Part shown: positions 18,852 to 26,115 of the stretch, piece after piece
Layout: each line of letters opens with the position of its first letter
Numbering within the stretch: the first letter of the stretch is position 1
Assembly: GCA_020027875.1 (NCBI GenBank)
Contig: JAHRHA010000044.1
Location: 1-42,122, forward strand
Direction of reading: 5' to 3'
Source: Micromonosporaceae bacterium
GTDB lineage: Bacteria; Actinomycetota; Actinomycetes; Mycobacteriales; Micromonosporaceae
DNA length: 42,122 bases
The notes under the pieces: model-generated
What the model was told of the DNA's origin: nothing
The model's database searches: none
The model's input: the letters and a program-made list of their open reading frames with translations, nothing else
Translations under genes and position numbers: made by a program

Positions 18852-19265
18852 ATGGATGCACAGGCCATGCGCAGCCTGGTGCGAAATGCTCGGGTCGGGC
18901 ACTTGGCCACCGTCGGTGCCGATGGGCTGCCGCACGTCGTACCGATCTGTTTCGCGCTCATCGAAGCGACGGCCTACAGCGCGGTAGACCACAAGCCCAA
19001 GCGCCACCCGCGCCTGCGCCGCATCGCCAACATCGAGGCCACCGGGCACGCCACCCTGCTCGTCGACCACTACGACGAGGACTGGTCCGCGCTGTGGTGG
19101 GTGCGCCTGGATGGTTCGGCCCGGGTGGTGGTTCACGAGCTGAACGAGGCGGGCGACGCCCTCGCTGCCCTGGCGGCGAAGTACGAGCAGTACGCCCAGA
19201 GCCCGCCAACCGGTCCGGTCATCGCGCTGGACGTGGCCAGCTGGTCGGGCTGGTCCGGGAGCTGA
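18852..19265 (+). CDS. PPOX-class probable F420-dependent enzyme, Rv0121-like
   Basis: A 137-residue split-barrel flavin/deazaflavin reductase. The sequence MRSLVRNARVGHLATVGADG then PHVVPICFAL, DHKPKRHPRLRRIANIEATG, ATLLVDHYDEDWSALWWVRL and a C-terminal YAQSPPTGPVIALDV follows the actinobacterial Rv0121-type group of PPOX proteins, predicted to use coenzyme F420. The substrate is unknown. A monocistronic unit is likely: its own TAGTCT box lies directly upstream and the next gene is on the other strand. It is one of three F420-type genes in the block. Confidence 0.88.
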   Translation: MDAQAMRSLVRNARVGHLATVGADGLPHVVPICFALIEATAYSAVDHKPKRHPRLRRIANIEATGHATLLVDHYDEDWSALWWVRLDGSARVVVHELNEAGDALAALAAKYEQYAQSPPTGPVIALDVASWSGWSGS

Positions 19266-19273
19266 CCGGGCCG

Positions 19274-19516
19274 TCAGGCGGCTCGGACTTCGCGCCTGGC
19301 GACGGTGGGCAGCACGAGTTGTTGGGCGGCACTGTGCTCGCCGGCCGCGATCAGGGCCATCACCCGCTCGACCTCCGCGCCGTTGCCAGACAGGTACGCC
19401 AGGTTCAGTTGCGTATTGAGGTCCAGCTGCGTATTGAGGTCCAGCTGGGCGTTAAAGTCGGCGACGGCCGCTCCTTCGCGTGCCTCCCTCTCGGCGCCAC
19501 TCCCTCTGTCTGCCAC
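19274..19516 (-). CDS. Small hypothetical protein with QLDLNT repeats
   Basis: An 80-residue protein starting with GTG. The N-terminal third is Glu/Arg/Gly-rich, then comes a six-residue repeat (NAQLDL, NTQLDL, NTQLNL), then a helix-like C-terminus (NGAEVERVMALIAAGEHSAA). I recognise no family. That it is real is supported by protein-like composition and by a TACCGT box (19529-19524) 7 nt before the start, the same leaderless layout seen at several other genes here. It ends 8 nt from the convergent PPOX gene. It could be a small regulator or antitoxin-like protein, but nothing in the sequence shows this. Confidence 0.6.
   Translation of the reverse strand: MADRGSGAEREAREGAAVADFNAQLDLNTQLDLNTQLNLAYLSGNGAEVERVMALIAAGEHSAAQQLVLPTVARREVRAA
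19403..19456 (-). repeat. 18-bp tandem repeat, three units, in the small gene
   Basis: Forward-strand units at 19403-19420, 19421-19438 and 19439-19456 share the pattern gt(c/t)cag(c/t)tgcgtattgag, the third more diverged. The period is six codons, giving the (N)(A/T)QL(D/N)L repeat of the encoded protein. Confidence 0.8.
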
Positions 19517-19674
19517 GCGTTCGACGGTAACAGCGGGGCCGACGCGCGAAATGCCCGTTTCATCCGGGCCTTGACGTCGTCATCGCAGGTCACGGGGCCG
19601 GGGCTGTGTCTGCGACCTGTGAGCGATCGGCGTGTCGCCTCCCCGACCGACAGCAGCCATCGGACGACGTCAGA

Positions 19675-20112
19675 ATGTTCCACGTGACTGTTGGTTTGGA
19701 CGTTGCCAGCGGATGGTGGGAGTACCAGCGACTGTCACGGGGGAGTCGGGAGGAACGCAGAGCCCTGGAGGCCGGACATCCAGCCCGGGTGTACGCCAAC
19801 TGGAACGAGGTGACCGCTCGGATCATCAGAGGCGGCCTGCCGGCCCTGGACATCGTTGTCGGTCTTATTCGAGCCGCCGAGGATGACGAGGCCGTCATGG
19901 TCGTGGGTGCTGGCCCGCTCGAGGATCTGCTGAACAAGCACGGCAATGCCCTCGTAGATGATGTGGAACGGGAGGCCGCGCGGAACCCCCGCTTCCGTCT
20001 CGCACTCACCGGCGCCTGGCTCGCACATGGCATGCTCGATCCAGACGTCGAAAGGCGGCTGTCGCAATGGACGTCGGTGCGAGGGCTGCCCGGTCATGGC
20101 GGCAACGGATAG
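19675..20112 (+). CDS. DUF6869-like hypothetical protein
   Basis: A 145-residue soluble protein. The central part LPALDIVVGLIRAAEDDEAV, the motif VVGAGPLEDLLNKHG and VEREAARNPRFRLALTG resemble DUF6869, a domain of unknown function in stand-alone immunity-like or housekeeping proteins; I assign this from memory of the pattern. The start is uncertain: ATG 19675 gives MFHVTVGLDV without a ribosome-binding site, while a GTG at 19606 in the same frame has ggggccgggg before it and would add 23 residues. It converges with the MMPL gene, stops being one base apart. Confidence 0.7.
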   Translation: MFHVTVGLDVASGWWEYQRLSRGSREERRALEAGHPARVYANWNEVTARIIRGGLPALDIVVGLIRAAEDDEAVMVVGAGPLEDLLNKHGNALVDDVEREAARNPRFRLALTGAWLAHGMLDPDVERRLSQWTSVRGLPGHGGNG

Positions 20113-20113
20113 G

Positions 20114-22228
20114 TCATCCGGCGCGGGCGCGGCTCAGCTCCTTCGGCGCCTCGGCCGGCGCCACATCGCTCTTCCTCGACAGTGCCTGGGGCCACCAGAT
20201 GTGGGGTCCGATATCCAGGTTCAGCGCCGTGACCAGTACCGAGCGAACGATGATCGTGTCGAGCAGGACCCCGAAGGCCACGGTGAAGCCGATCTCGGCG
20301 AAGGCGACCAGCGGGAGCGTGGCCAGCACCGCGAAGGTCCCGGCCAGCACCAGTCCGGCCGACGTGATCACGCCACCGGTTGCGGCGAGGGCGATAAGAG
20401 TCGCGCGTCTGGTGCCGTACCGCAGCGCCTCCTCGCGCACCCGGGTCATCAGGAAGATGTTGTAGTCGATGCCGAGCGCGACCAGGAACACGAAGACGAA
20501 GAGCGGGAACGATGTGTCGGCGCCGCCAAACCCGAAGACGTGCTTGAAGACCAGCGCGCTGGCACCAAGGGCGGCGGCGAAGGACAGCACGACCGTCGCG
20601 ATCAGCAGCAGCGGCGCCACGATGGCTCGTAGCAACAGCGCGAGAATAACGAATACCACCGCCAGCACGATCGGGATGATGATGTCGCGGTCGTGTTTGG
20701 CCGCCCGCTGCACATCGAGGTTGATCGCGGTGTTGCCACCGACCTTCGCGTCGGCCCCGGGTATGGCGTGCACGTTGTCCCGTACCCGATCGACGGTGTC
20801 GTAGGCCGCCTGGCTGTCCGGCGGATCCGTGAGGGTGGCCTGCAGGTAGGCGACGTCGTCCCTTACCACGGGTGGGGTGACACTCGAGGCCTCGATGCCC
20901 TGGGTTGACGCGAGGGCCGTGCGCATCTCGCTCGCCTGGCCGGCCTTGCCGAGCACCACGACGGGGCTTCCCGCGCCGGCCGCGAAGTGCCGGGCCAGCA
21001 CCTCTTCGCCAACGACGGAGTCTGGGTTGCCGCGGAAGGACTCCTTGTTCGTGAGCCCAGTTGCGTCGAGTTGGGTGATGCCGAGCGCCATCGCGGCCAG
21101 CACGAGAATGGTGACGACCCAGGTGATCCGCGGGGCGCGTGCGATGCCCGCACCGACGCGGGCCCACACTCCGGTGGTGGTCGGTTCGGCGGAACCGTAT
21201 CTCGGCCGGACGGGCCAGAATACCCAGCGTCCGACGATGACGAGCAGCGCCGGGAGCAGGGTCAACATGACGGCGAGGCCGACCAGGATGCCGATCGCGG
21301 CGACCGGACCTAGGCCCTTGGTCGAGTTGGTCTGCGCGATGAGTAGGCACAGCATGCTGATGACGACCGTGGCGCCGCTGGCGATGATGGCCGGGCCGGC
21401 GCGATGCAGTGCCACCGCCATCGCCTCGTGGCGGTCCTGGTGGCGACGAAGCTCCTCGCGGTAGCGGGCAACTAGCAGCAGCGCGTAGTCGGTGCCGGCT
21501 CCGAAGACGAGCACGGTCAGAATGCCTGCGCTCTGGGCGTTGACCACCAGATCGGCGTACCTGGCCAGGAGATAGATGACCGCCTGGGCGCAGGTCAGCG
21601 CCACCCCAGCCGAAATGACGGGCAGAAGCCACAGGATCGGGCTGCGGTAGGTGATCAGCAGGATGATCACGACGACCGCCACAGTGCCGAACAGCAGGGT
21701 GGTGTCGATGCCCTCGAAGGCCTTGGCCGAGTCCGCCGCGATGCCGGCCGGGCCGGTGATGTGCGCCGACAGACCCGTTGGCCCGCTGGTCGCGGTCTGC
21801 TCCATCGAGGCAACGACGTCGGCCGCCTTCTCCCAGCCGTCCGGGCCAAGGTTGAGCGGCACGACGACCTGTGCCGCCTGGCCGTCCGAGGCCGTGATCG
21901 GGCCGGTGACCTTTCCATCAAGATCAGCTATCTGGCCGAAGGTCCGGGCGTCGGACGCGATCTTGGCCCGGTCGGCGTCGGTCAGGCCGGATGGTCGTTC
22001 GTAGACAATGACCGCGGGGATGGTGTCCGGTGAGGAGAATGCGGCCTGCGCGTCGAGCACCTGGGTCGACTCCGCGCTGCCCGGCAGCCAGGACTTGGCC
22101 TCGTTCTTCTCGACGCCGGTCAGCTTGCCGGCGAGCGGTCCGGCGAGTGCCACGACCAGGAGCCAGAAGAGCAGGATGAGGTACTTGATCCGACGGCCCG
22201 TGATCAGGCTGACAACCGCGCCGGTCAT
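20114..22228 (-). CDS. MMPL/RND-family membrane transporter
   Basis: A 704-residue inner-membrane transporter with two repeated halves, each with one helix, a periplasmic porter domain and five more helices. N-terminus LITGRRIKYLILLFWLLVVA; half 1 has GAGTDYALLLVARYREELR; half 2 has VALGIDYNIFLMTRVREEA; the Asp-Tyr pairs are the probable proton-relay residues of MmpL proteins. Length suits small actinobacterial MMPL proteins that export lipids or drugs. ATG 22228 is preceded by gggggag. No TetR regulator is adjacent, although a TetR-like palindrome lies 550 bp upstream beside another gene. Substrate unknown. Confidence 0.93.
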   Translation of the reverse strand: MTGAVVSLITGRRIKYLILLFWLLVVALAGPLAGKLTGVEKNEAKSWLPGSAESTQVLDAQAAFSSPDTIPAVIVYERPSGLTDADRAKIASDARTFGQIADLDGKVTGPITASDGQAAQVVVPLNLGPDGWEKAADVVASMEQTATSGPTGLSAHITGPAGIAADSAKAFEGIDTTLLFGTVAVVVIILLITYRSPILWLLPVISAGVALTCAQAVIYLLARYADLVVNAQSAGILTVLVFGAGTDYALLLVARYREELRRHQDRHEAMAVALHRAGPAIIASGATVVISMLCLLIAQTNSTKGLGPVAAIGILVGLAVMLTLLPALLVIVGRWVFWPVRPRYGSAEPTTTGVWARVGAGIARAPRITWVVTILVLAAMALGITQLDATGLTNKESFRGNPDSVVGEEVLARHFAAGAGSPVVVLGKAGQASEMRTALASTQGIEASSVTPPVVRDDVAYLQATLTDPPDSQAAYDTVDRVRDNVHAIPGADAKVGGNTAINLDVQRAAKHDRDIIIPIVLAVVFVILALLLRAIVAPLLLIATVVLSFAAALGASALVFKHVFGFGGADTSFPLFVFVFLVALGIDYNIFLMTRVREEALRYGTRRATLIALAATGGVITSAGLVLAGTFAVLATLPLVAFAEIGFTVAFGVLLDTIIVRSVLVTALNLDIGPHIWWPQALSRKSDVAPAEAPKELSRARAG

Positions 22229-22344
22229 GATCTCCCCCGATGCTGTCCGGGTTCAGGCAGACATCCGGACATGCTCCCACCGGTGGCGGGTCAGCACGCT
22301 GGGAACTCGCAAACTCGGGCCGTAAGTGTGGCGCAGAGCACACG

Positions 22345-22662
22345 TTAGGCGATCTCGTACGTTTCGATCTCACCCGTGTCGGCGACGTGCACCCTCCAGG
22401 TCCCGTCGAAGAAGGGTGCGCTCGCGAGCCGGCGGCGACGGCGCGCGTGCTCGCGTTCGACGATGAGCCAGAGGATCCCCCACATGCCGAACGTGAGGAA
22501 GGTCAGCAGCAGGTGACGGACGTGAGGTGGGGGAGCCGCCGCACGCCGCAGCTCCCGGATGTCCACAGTGAACGGATCTACCTGCTCCGTCATCACGTAA
22601 CCGCGGCCCCTCATCACGTCGAGGTGCCGGTCCAGCACCGTCATGCGTTCGAGGGCACGCAC
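22345..22662 (-). CDS. Small membrane protein, unknown function
   Basis: With GTG 22662 as start the protein has 105 residues: a soluble N-terminus (MTVLDRHLDVMRGRGYVMTE), one or two hydrophobic segments (HLLLTFLTFGMWGILWLIV), a basic stretch (EREHARRRRRL) and a short C-terminal strand region ending DTGEIETYEIA. GTG 22662 is chosen because aggag lies 5 nt before it; the longer frame starting at 22830 would run over the divergent gene. The TFGMWGILWLIV part is reminiscent of small actinobacterial proteins near secretion or signalling genes, but I cannot name a family. It lies 116 nt downstream of nothing co-directional and upstream of the MMPL start. Confidence 0.65.
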   Translation of the reverse strand: MRALERMTVLDRHLDVMRGRGYVMTEQVDPFTVDIRELRRAAAPPPHVRHLLLTFLTFGMWGILWLIVEREHARRRRRLASAPFFDGTWRVHVADTGEIETYEIA

Positions 22663-22773
22663 GCTCACTCCTAGCCACAACTCCGTTGGCCGGTGAGTGT
22701 AGGGCGGTGCTCGGTCGGCCGCCGCTCGAAGCTCGTACGAAAGGGAAACGACGTCCGGGAGTCTGAGCGCATT

Positions 22774-22789
22774 CCAACCGAACGGTTGG
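22774..22789. promoter_or_regulatory. TetR-type palindromic operator candidate
   Basis: ccaaccg / cggttgg, 7-bp perfect arms with a 2-nt centre, 35 nt before the ATG of the pentapeptide-like gene and 110 nt before the divergent small gene. Spacing and sequence (ACCGNNCGGT core) resemble TetR-family operators. No TetR gene is in the window. Confidence 0.5.
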
Positions 22790-22823
22790 TAGCGCGGGCG
22801 GCGCTGGCCTCGTACTAGCCGGT

Positions 22824-23957
22824 ATGGCATCCGCTGCAGTCAAGAAGCTCAATTGGGGCAAGCCGGCGCTGTGGCCGATGTGGGTCGCGCTGCCCACCGT
22901 GGTGATCCTCGGCGTTGGCCTCATGTGCGCGGCCATCTGGTCGATGTGGCTCGCCGTCGGTAGGCCGCCGCTGACCCACACGTGGGATACCCAGGCACAG
23001 CTTGACATTGTCCGTACATCACTGATCCTCACCGGGGGAGTCGGGGGGTTCGCGGCTCTGGTCGTCTTCTACCGTCGCCAACGCATCGCCGAGTACGGTC
23101 AGCGACGCGAGAATGTCAGACTCTGCAACGAGCGGTTCACCATCGCCAGCGAGCAGCTCGGCCACGAATCGGCGGCCGTCCGCCTGGCCGGCATCTACGC
23201 CATCGCTGCCCTAGCCGACGAGTGGATTCCGCAGCGGCAGACGTGTATTGATGTCCTGTGTGGCTACCTCCGGATGCCATACCAGTCCGCCGAGGACCAG
23301 TCGGGCTGGCGAGAGGGCGAGCGAGAGGTCCGGCTCTCTGTAATCCGGGCCATCCGCGACCACCTGCGCCGCGACCGGGCCAAGGACGCGCTCACGTGGC
23401 AGGGGCTCGACTTCGACTTCACCCACGCCACGTTCGACGGTGGTGACTTCTCCGGCACCAGCTTCGCCGGCGGCATGGTCTCATTCGAGGGCGTACGCTT
23501 CTCCGGCAGCGTTTCCTTCATGGGCGCTTGGTTCTCCGCTGGCAAGGTCTCCTTCGTCGGCGCGCAGTTTGCCGGCGGCAACGTCTACTTCGCCGACGCC
23601 CACTTCTGCGGTGCCAGCGTGTACTTCATGGACGCGCTCTTCGCCAGCGGCATCCTCGTGTTCATGGGTGCCCAGTTCCGCGGTAGCGACGTCTACTTCC
23701 TGGGCGCGCGGTTCTGCGGAGCCGACGTCTCCTTCCGGGGGGCCGTGTTCTCGGCCGGACACATCTCGTTCCGGGGCGCGCAGTTCTGCGGCGGCCACGT
23801 CTCCCTTGGCGGCGCCGGATTCTCCGGTGGCCATGTCGATTTCAGCGCGGTCAGCGACTGGTCGGCGCCGGTCTTGTTCGACACCTGGCTCGGCGGAGTT
23901 CCGAGCGGTCTGGTCCTCCCGCGCGAGGTCACCCTCGAGCTGACCGGGCCCCAGTAG
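22824..23957 (+). CDS. Membrane protein with pentapeptide-like F-repeats
   Basis: A 377-residue protein: two transmembrane helices (VALPTVVILGVGLMCAAIWS, about 22-42; LILTGGVGGFAALVVFY, about 68-85), then a helical part (NERFTIASEQLGHESAAVRL and AGIYAIAALADEW) often seen before pentapeptide domains, then eleven F-repeats. Each repeat is mostly 12 residues, pattern FxGGxVxFxGAx, for example FCGADVSFRGAV and FAGGNVYFADAH. This is related to Pentapeptide_3-type right-handed beta-helices but with a longer unit. The protein is probably membrane-anchored with a cytoplasmic solenoid. Function unknown; such proteins can act as protein-DNA mimics or scaffolds, which I do not claim here. Confidence 0.85.
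   Translation: MASAAVKKLNWGKPALWPMWVALPTVVILGVGLMCAAIWSMWLAVGRPPLTHTWDTQAQLDIVRTSLILTGGVGGFAALVVFYRRQRIAEYGQRRENVRLCNERFTIASEQLGHESAAVRLAGIYAIAALADEWIPQRQTCIDVLCGYLRMPYQSAEDQSGWREGEREVRLSVIRAIRDHLRRDRAKDALTWQGLDFDFTHATFDGGDFSGTSFAGGMVSFEGVRFSGSVSFMGAWFSAGKVSFVGAQFAGGNVYFADAHFCGASVYFMDALFASGILVFMGAQFRGSDVYFLGARFCGADVSFRGAVFSAGHISFRGAQFCGGHVSLGGAGFSGGHVDFSAVSDWSAPVLFDTWLGGVPSGLVLPREVTLELTGPQ
23463..23855 (+). repeat. Eleven degenerate 36-bp coding repeats
   Basis: The coding units begin with ttc at 23463 and end at 23855. Ten are 36 bp (12 residues) and one (FSGSVSFMGAW) is 33 bp. DNA similarity is weak and protein similarity clear, so these are old coding repeats rather than recent slippage. 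Confidence 0.8.
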
Positions 23958-23974
23958 CGAGGGCGTTGCGGCGG

Positions 23975-24343
23975 TTAGCGGAAACCGTCGCGGAAACGGC
24001 GGAAGAAGCCGCCCTCCATCGGCAGCGGCGGTGCGGGCGGCGGTGCGGACGGACGTTGTCGCGCCACGGGCTGGTCGTAGTCCGTCCGCGCGATGGCGTC
24101 GATGATCTGTTGCTCGTCGAAGTCCTCGGACCCGTCGATCACCGGCACGAAACCCACCAGGGTGCCGTTGCGCAGCACCTGCGCCTCCAGCCCGGCGGCG
24201 CCATCGGTGTCCCAGATCGCCTCTCGCCCGTCAAATATCACCACGCGTACGCCGATCTGGCCCACGCCTGTCCTCGCCACATGTGCGGGGACGCCGCGTT
24301 CGCGGAGCGCGTCCACAACCCGTCGAGTCCGTTTCTCGTCCAT
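23975..24343 (-). CDS. Hypothetical protein with acidic motif and proline-rich tail
   Basis: A 122-residue protein. The N-terminal 75 residues look like a small alpha/beta domain (RRVVDALRERGVPAHVARTG, VGQIGVRVVIFDGREAIWDT, VLRNGTLVGFVPVID), followed by EDFDEQQIIDAIARTDYD and a Pro-rich tail ending in basic-aromatic FFRRFRDGFR. No family recognised. The ATG at 24343 is preferred over a 48-codon extension that would run into the divergent gene; TACCTT lies 7 nt before it, fitting a leaderless promoter. It converges with the pentapeptide-like gene. Confidence 0.7.
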   Translation of the reverse strand: MDEKRTRRVVDALRERGVPAHVARTGVGQIGVRVVIFDGREAIWDTDGAAGLEAQVLRNGTLVGFVPVIDGSEDFDEQQIIDAIARTDYDQPVARQRPSAPPPAPPLPMEGGFFRRFRDGFR

Positions 24344-24418
24344 TCCGTCCAAGGTAGCCCACCATCCGACCCCCTTGCGGGAAGGTGCTGCCAGCGCGGA
24401 GGGTACCCTTGGGTTGCG

Positions 24419-24781
24419 ATGGACGATCTTGACACGGAGTCGTTCTGCTATGTCACGACGGTCGGCCGGGTAACCGGGCGACCGCACACCATCGAGATTT
24501 GGTATTCGTCGCGTGGGTCCACGGTGTATCTGCTCGCCGGTGGGCGGGAGCGCTCAGACTGGGTTCGCAACATCGCGCGGCACCCGCAGGTCAGGCTGCG
24601 CGTTGCCGACCGAATTCTGTCCGGACGGGGTCGGAGGGTTGCCGATCGCCACGAGGACCGCCTAGCCCGTGCGCTGGTCTATGCCAAGTACCAGCCAGGC
24701 TACGGCGGCGACCTGAGTGGCTGGCGGGACTCCGCGCTTCCTATCGCCATCGATGTGGACGACACTCAACCCGCTAGGTGA
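24419..24781 (+). CDS. DDN-like deazaflavin (F420)-dependent nitroreductase-family protein
   Basis: A 120-residue split-barrel protein. YVTTVGRVTGRPHTIEIWYS, TVYLLAGGRERSDWVRNIAR and HPQVRLRVADR are the core strands of the DDN/PNPOx-like family that binds coenzyme F420. It lacks the longer N-terminal part of M. tuberculosis Ddn, which is common in this group. Substrate unknown; quinones or nitro compounds are typical. A TACCCT box lies 9 nt before the ATG. The last 8 nt overlap the convergent AhpD-like gene. Confidence 0.88.
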   Translation: MDDLDTESFCYVTTVGRVTGRPHTIEIWYSSRGSTVYLLAGGRERSDWVRNIARHPQVRLRVADRILSGRGRRVADRHEDRLARALVYAKYQPGYGGDLSGWRDSALPIAIDVDDTQPAR

Positions 24782-25373
24782 CGTCGTTCGAGGGCTGCCG
24801 GCCGTAGGTGACCGCTTCCCGGACCAGTGTCGGCACCTTCTCGGCCAGTTGCCGATCCGGCCGCGCGCCCAGAGCGTCGTTGATGGTGGAGAACGCCATC
24901 CGAAACGCGATCCAGGTCGTCGCCTCGAAGATCTCCCGGTCGGAAAGGCCGGCCTGGCGTAGGGAGTCGATGTCGGCCTCGGTGGTCGCATTGGGCTCGA
25001 GGACGACTCGACGCGACCAGTCGTTGAGTGCGCCTTCCCGATCGGACAGCTCGGCCGGGTCGCCCCTGAGCACATCGGCGGCGGTCACGTCGTCGCTGAG
25101 CGCCGCGAGCGTATTGCCCCACGCCAAGGCGCAGTAGGAGTCACCGAGCGCGGCGGCCGTGGCGGCGACCATTACCGCGATCTCGCGGGGAGACAAGCCC
25201 GAATGTGTGGTCAGTTCGGCCCGAAGCGTTTGGAAGGACGTCAGTACGTCCGGGCGCCAGCACCAGACTCGCGTGAGGTTGTTGACGTACCCGTCGTCGG
25301 CCAGGTCGGCCTCGTAGGCGGCCGTGACGTCGGCGCTGGACGGTGGGTCGGTGAGGAACGCTCCAGGTGTCAT
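24774..25373 (-). CDS. AhpD-like/carboxymuconolactone decarboxylase-family protein without CXXC
   Basis: A 199-residue all-helical protein with the AhpD-like layout: FQTLRAELTTHSGLSPREIA, then VMVAATAAALGDSYCALAWG where typical AhpD proteins have a redox CXXC followed by His, then LSDREIFEATTWIAFRMAFS. Only one Cys (DSYC) remains at the motif position, the first Cys being replaced by Asp/Ser, so thioredoxin-like peroxidase activity is doubtful. Related CMD-family proteins without the pair exist. CAGAAT lies 6 nt before the ATG, and the start is 29 nt from that of the divergent DUF2461 gene. Confidence 0.8.
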   Translation of the reverse strand: MTPGAFLTDPPSSADVTAAYEADLADDGYVNNLTRVWCWRPDVLTSFQTLRAELTTHSGLSPREIAVMVAATAAALGDSYCALAWGNTLAALSDDVTAADVLRGDPAELSDREGALNDWSRRVVLEPNATTEADIDSLRQAGLSDREIFEATTWIAFRMAFSTINDALGARPDRQLAEKVPTLVREAVTYGRQPSNDVT

Positions 25374-25402
25374 AGGCTCATTCTGCTCGATAGGCTGCGT
25401 CC
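25374..25402. promoter_or_regulatory. 29-bp back-to-back leaderless promoters
   Basis: TAGGCT (25391-25396) ends 6 nt before the forward ATG 25403. On the reverse strand CAGAAT (25385-25380) ends 6 nt before the reverse ATG 25373. Both genes would be leaderless and their control regions lie in the same 29 bp. Confidence 0.55.
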
Positions 25403-26047
25403 ATGGCGTTTCGCGGGTGGCCGACCGAGGCTCTGGAATTCTACGAGGGCCTGGAGGCTGACAACTCCAAGACGTACTGGACCGAGCACAAGGCTGCCTA
25501 CGACGAGAAGGTTCACGCGCCGATGGCGGAACTGCTCGCCGAGTTGGAGCCGGAGTTCGGCACTGGCAAGATCTTCCGCCCCTACCGCGACGTCCGGTTC
25601 AGCGCCGACAAGTCGCCGTACAAGACGTCGATCGCGGCCACGCTCGAGCGCGGTGGATATATCCATCTGTCGTCCAAGGGCCTGGCGGCTGGCAACGGGA
25701 TGTACATGATGGCGCCAGACCAGCTGGATCGCTATCGGCGTGCGGTCGCCGACGACAGTAACGGCGAGGAGCTCCGGCGCCTCATCGTCGCGGCCGAACG
25801 CGACAAGATCGAAATTACCGGTCACGACAGTCTCAAGACGGTGCCCAAGGGCTACCCAAAGGATCACCCGCGGGCTGACCTGCTCCGAAACAAAGGCCTC
25901 GTGGCATGGAAGGAGTGGCCGGTCGCCGCTTGGCTGGGCAAGCCCGCGGCGAAAGAGCGGGTGGTCGAGTTCCTGCGCGCGTCGCAGCCATTGAACGGCT
26001 GGCTGGCGACCAACGTCGGCGACAGCACCGTCGAGCGCCGACGTTAG
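25403..26047 (+). CDS. DUF2461 family protein
   Basis: A 214-residue soluble protein with the clear DUF2461 pattern: FRGWPTEALEFYEGLEADNS, the K-rich TYWTEHKAAYDEKVHAPM, FRPYRDVRFSADKSPYKTSI, GGYIHLSSKGLAAGNGMYMM, PKGYPKDHPRADLLRNKGL. The function of the family is unknown; members are usually about 210-230 residues, as here. A TAGGCT box lies 6 nt before the ATG, so the mRNA is probably leaderless. Confidence 0.93.
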   Translation: MAFRGWPTEALEFYEGLEADNSKTYWTEHKAAYDEKVHAPMAELLAELEPEFGTGKIFRPYRDVRFSADKSPYKTSIAATLERGGYIHLSSKGLAAGNGMYMMAPDQLDRYRRAVADDSNGEELRRLIVAAERDKIEITGHDSLKTVPKGYPKDHPRADLLRNKGLVAWKEWPVAAWLGKPAAKERVVEFLRASQPLNGWLATNVGDSTVERRR

Positions 26048-26115
26048 CGCAGGCGCCATCGGCCAGGATGTGAGCGGGCCGTGACCACGTGCATCGGCCG
26101 CCGCCCAGCGGGCCG

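Noticed and set aside
20094..21632. 512-codon reverse frame inside the MMPL gene
   Set aside because: Out-of-frame GC shadow (Arg/Gly/His-rich) of the transporter, which has clear helices and Asp-Tyr motifs in its own frame.
22663..22830. N-terminal extension of the small membrane protein
   Set aside because: It overlaps the divergent gene start and the palindromic site; a good ribosome-binding site supports GTG 22662.
23966..24418. N-terminal extension of the DDN-like gene at 24419
   Set aside because: It would run antisense through another gene and has no family similarity; the typical start is at 24419.
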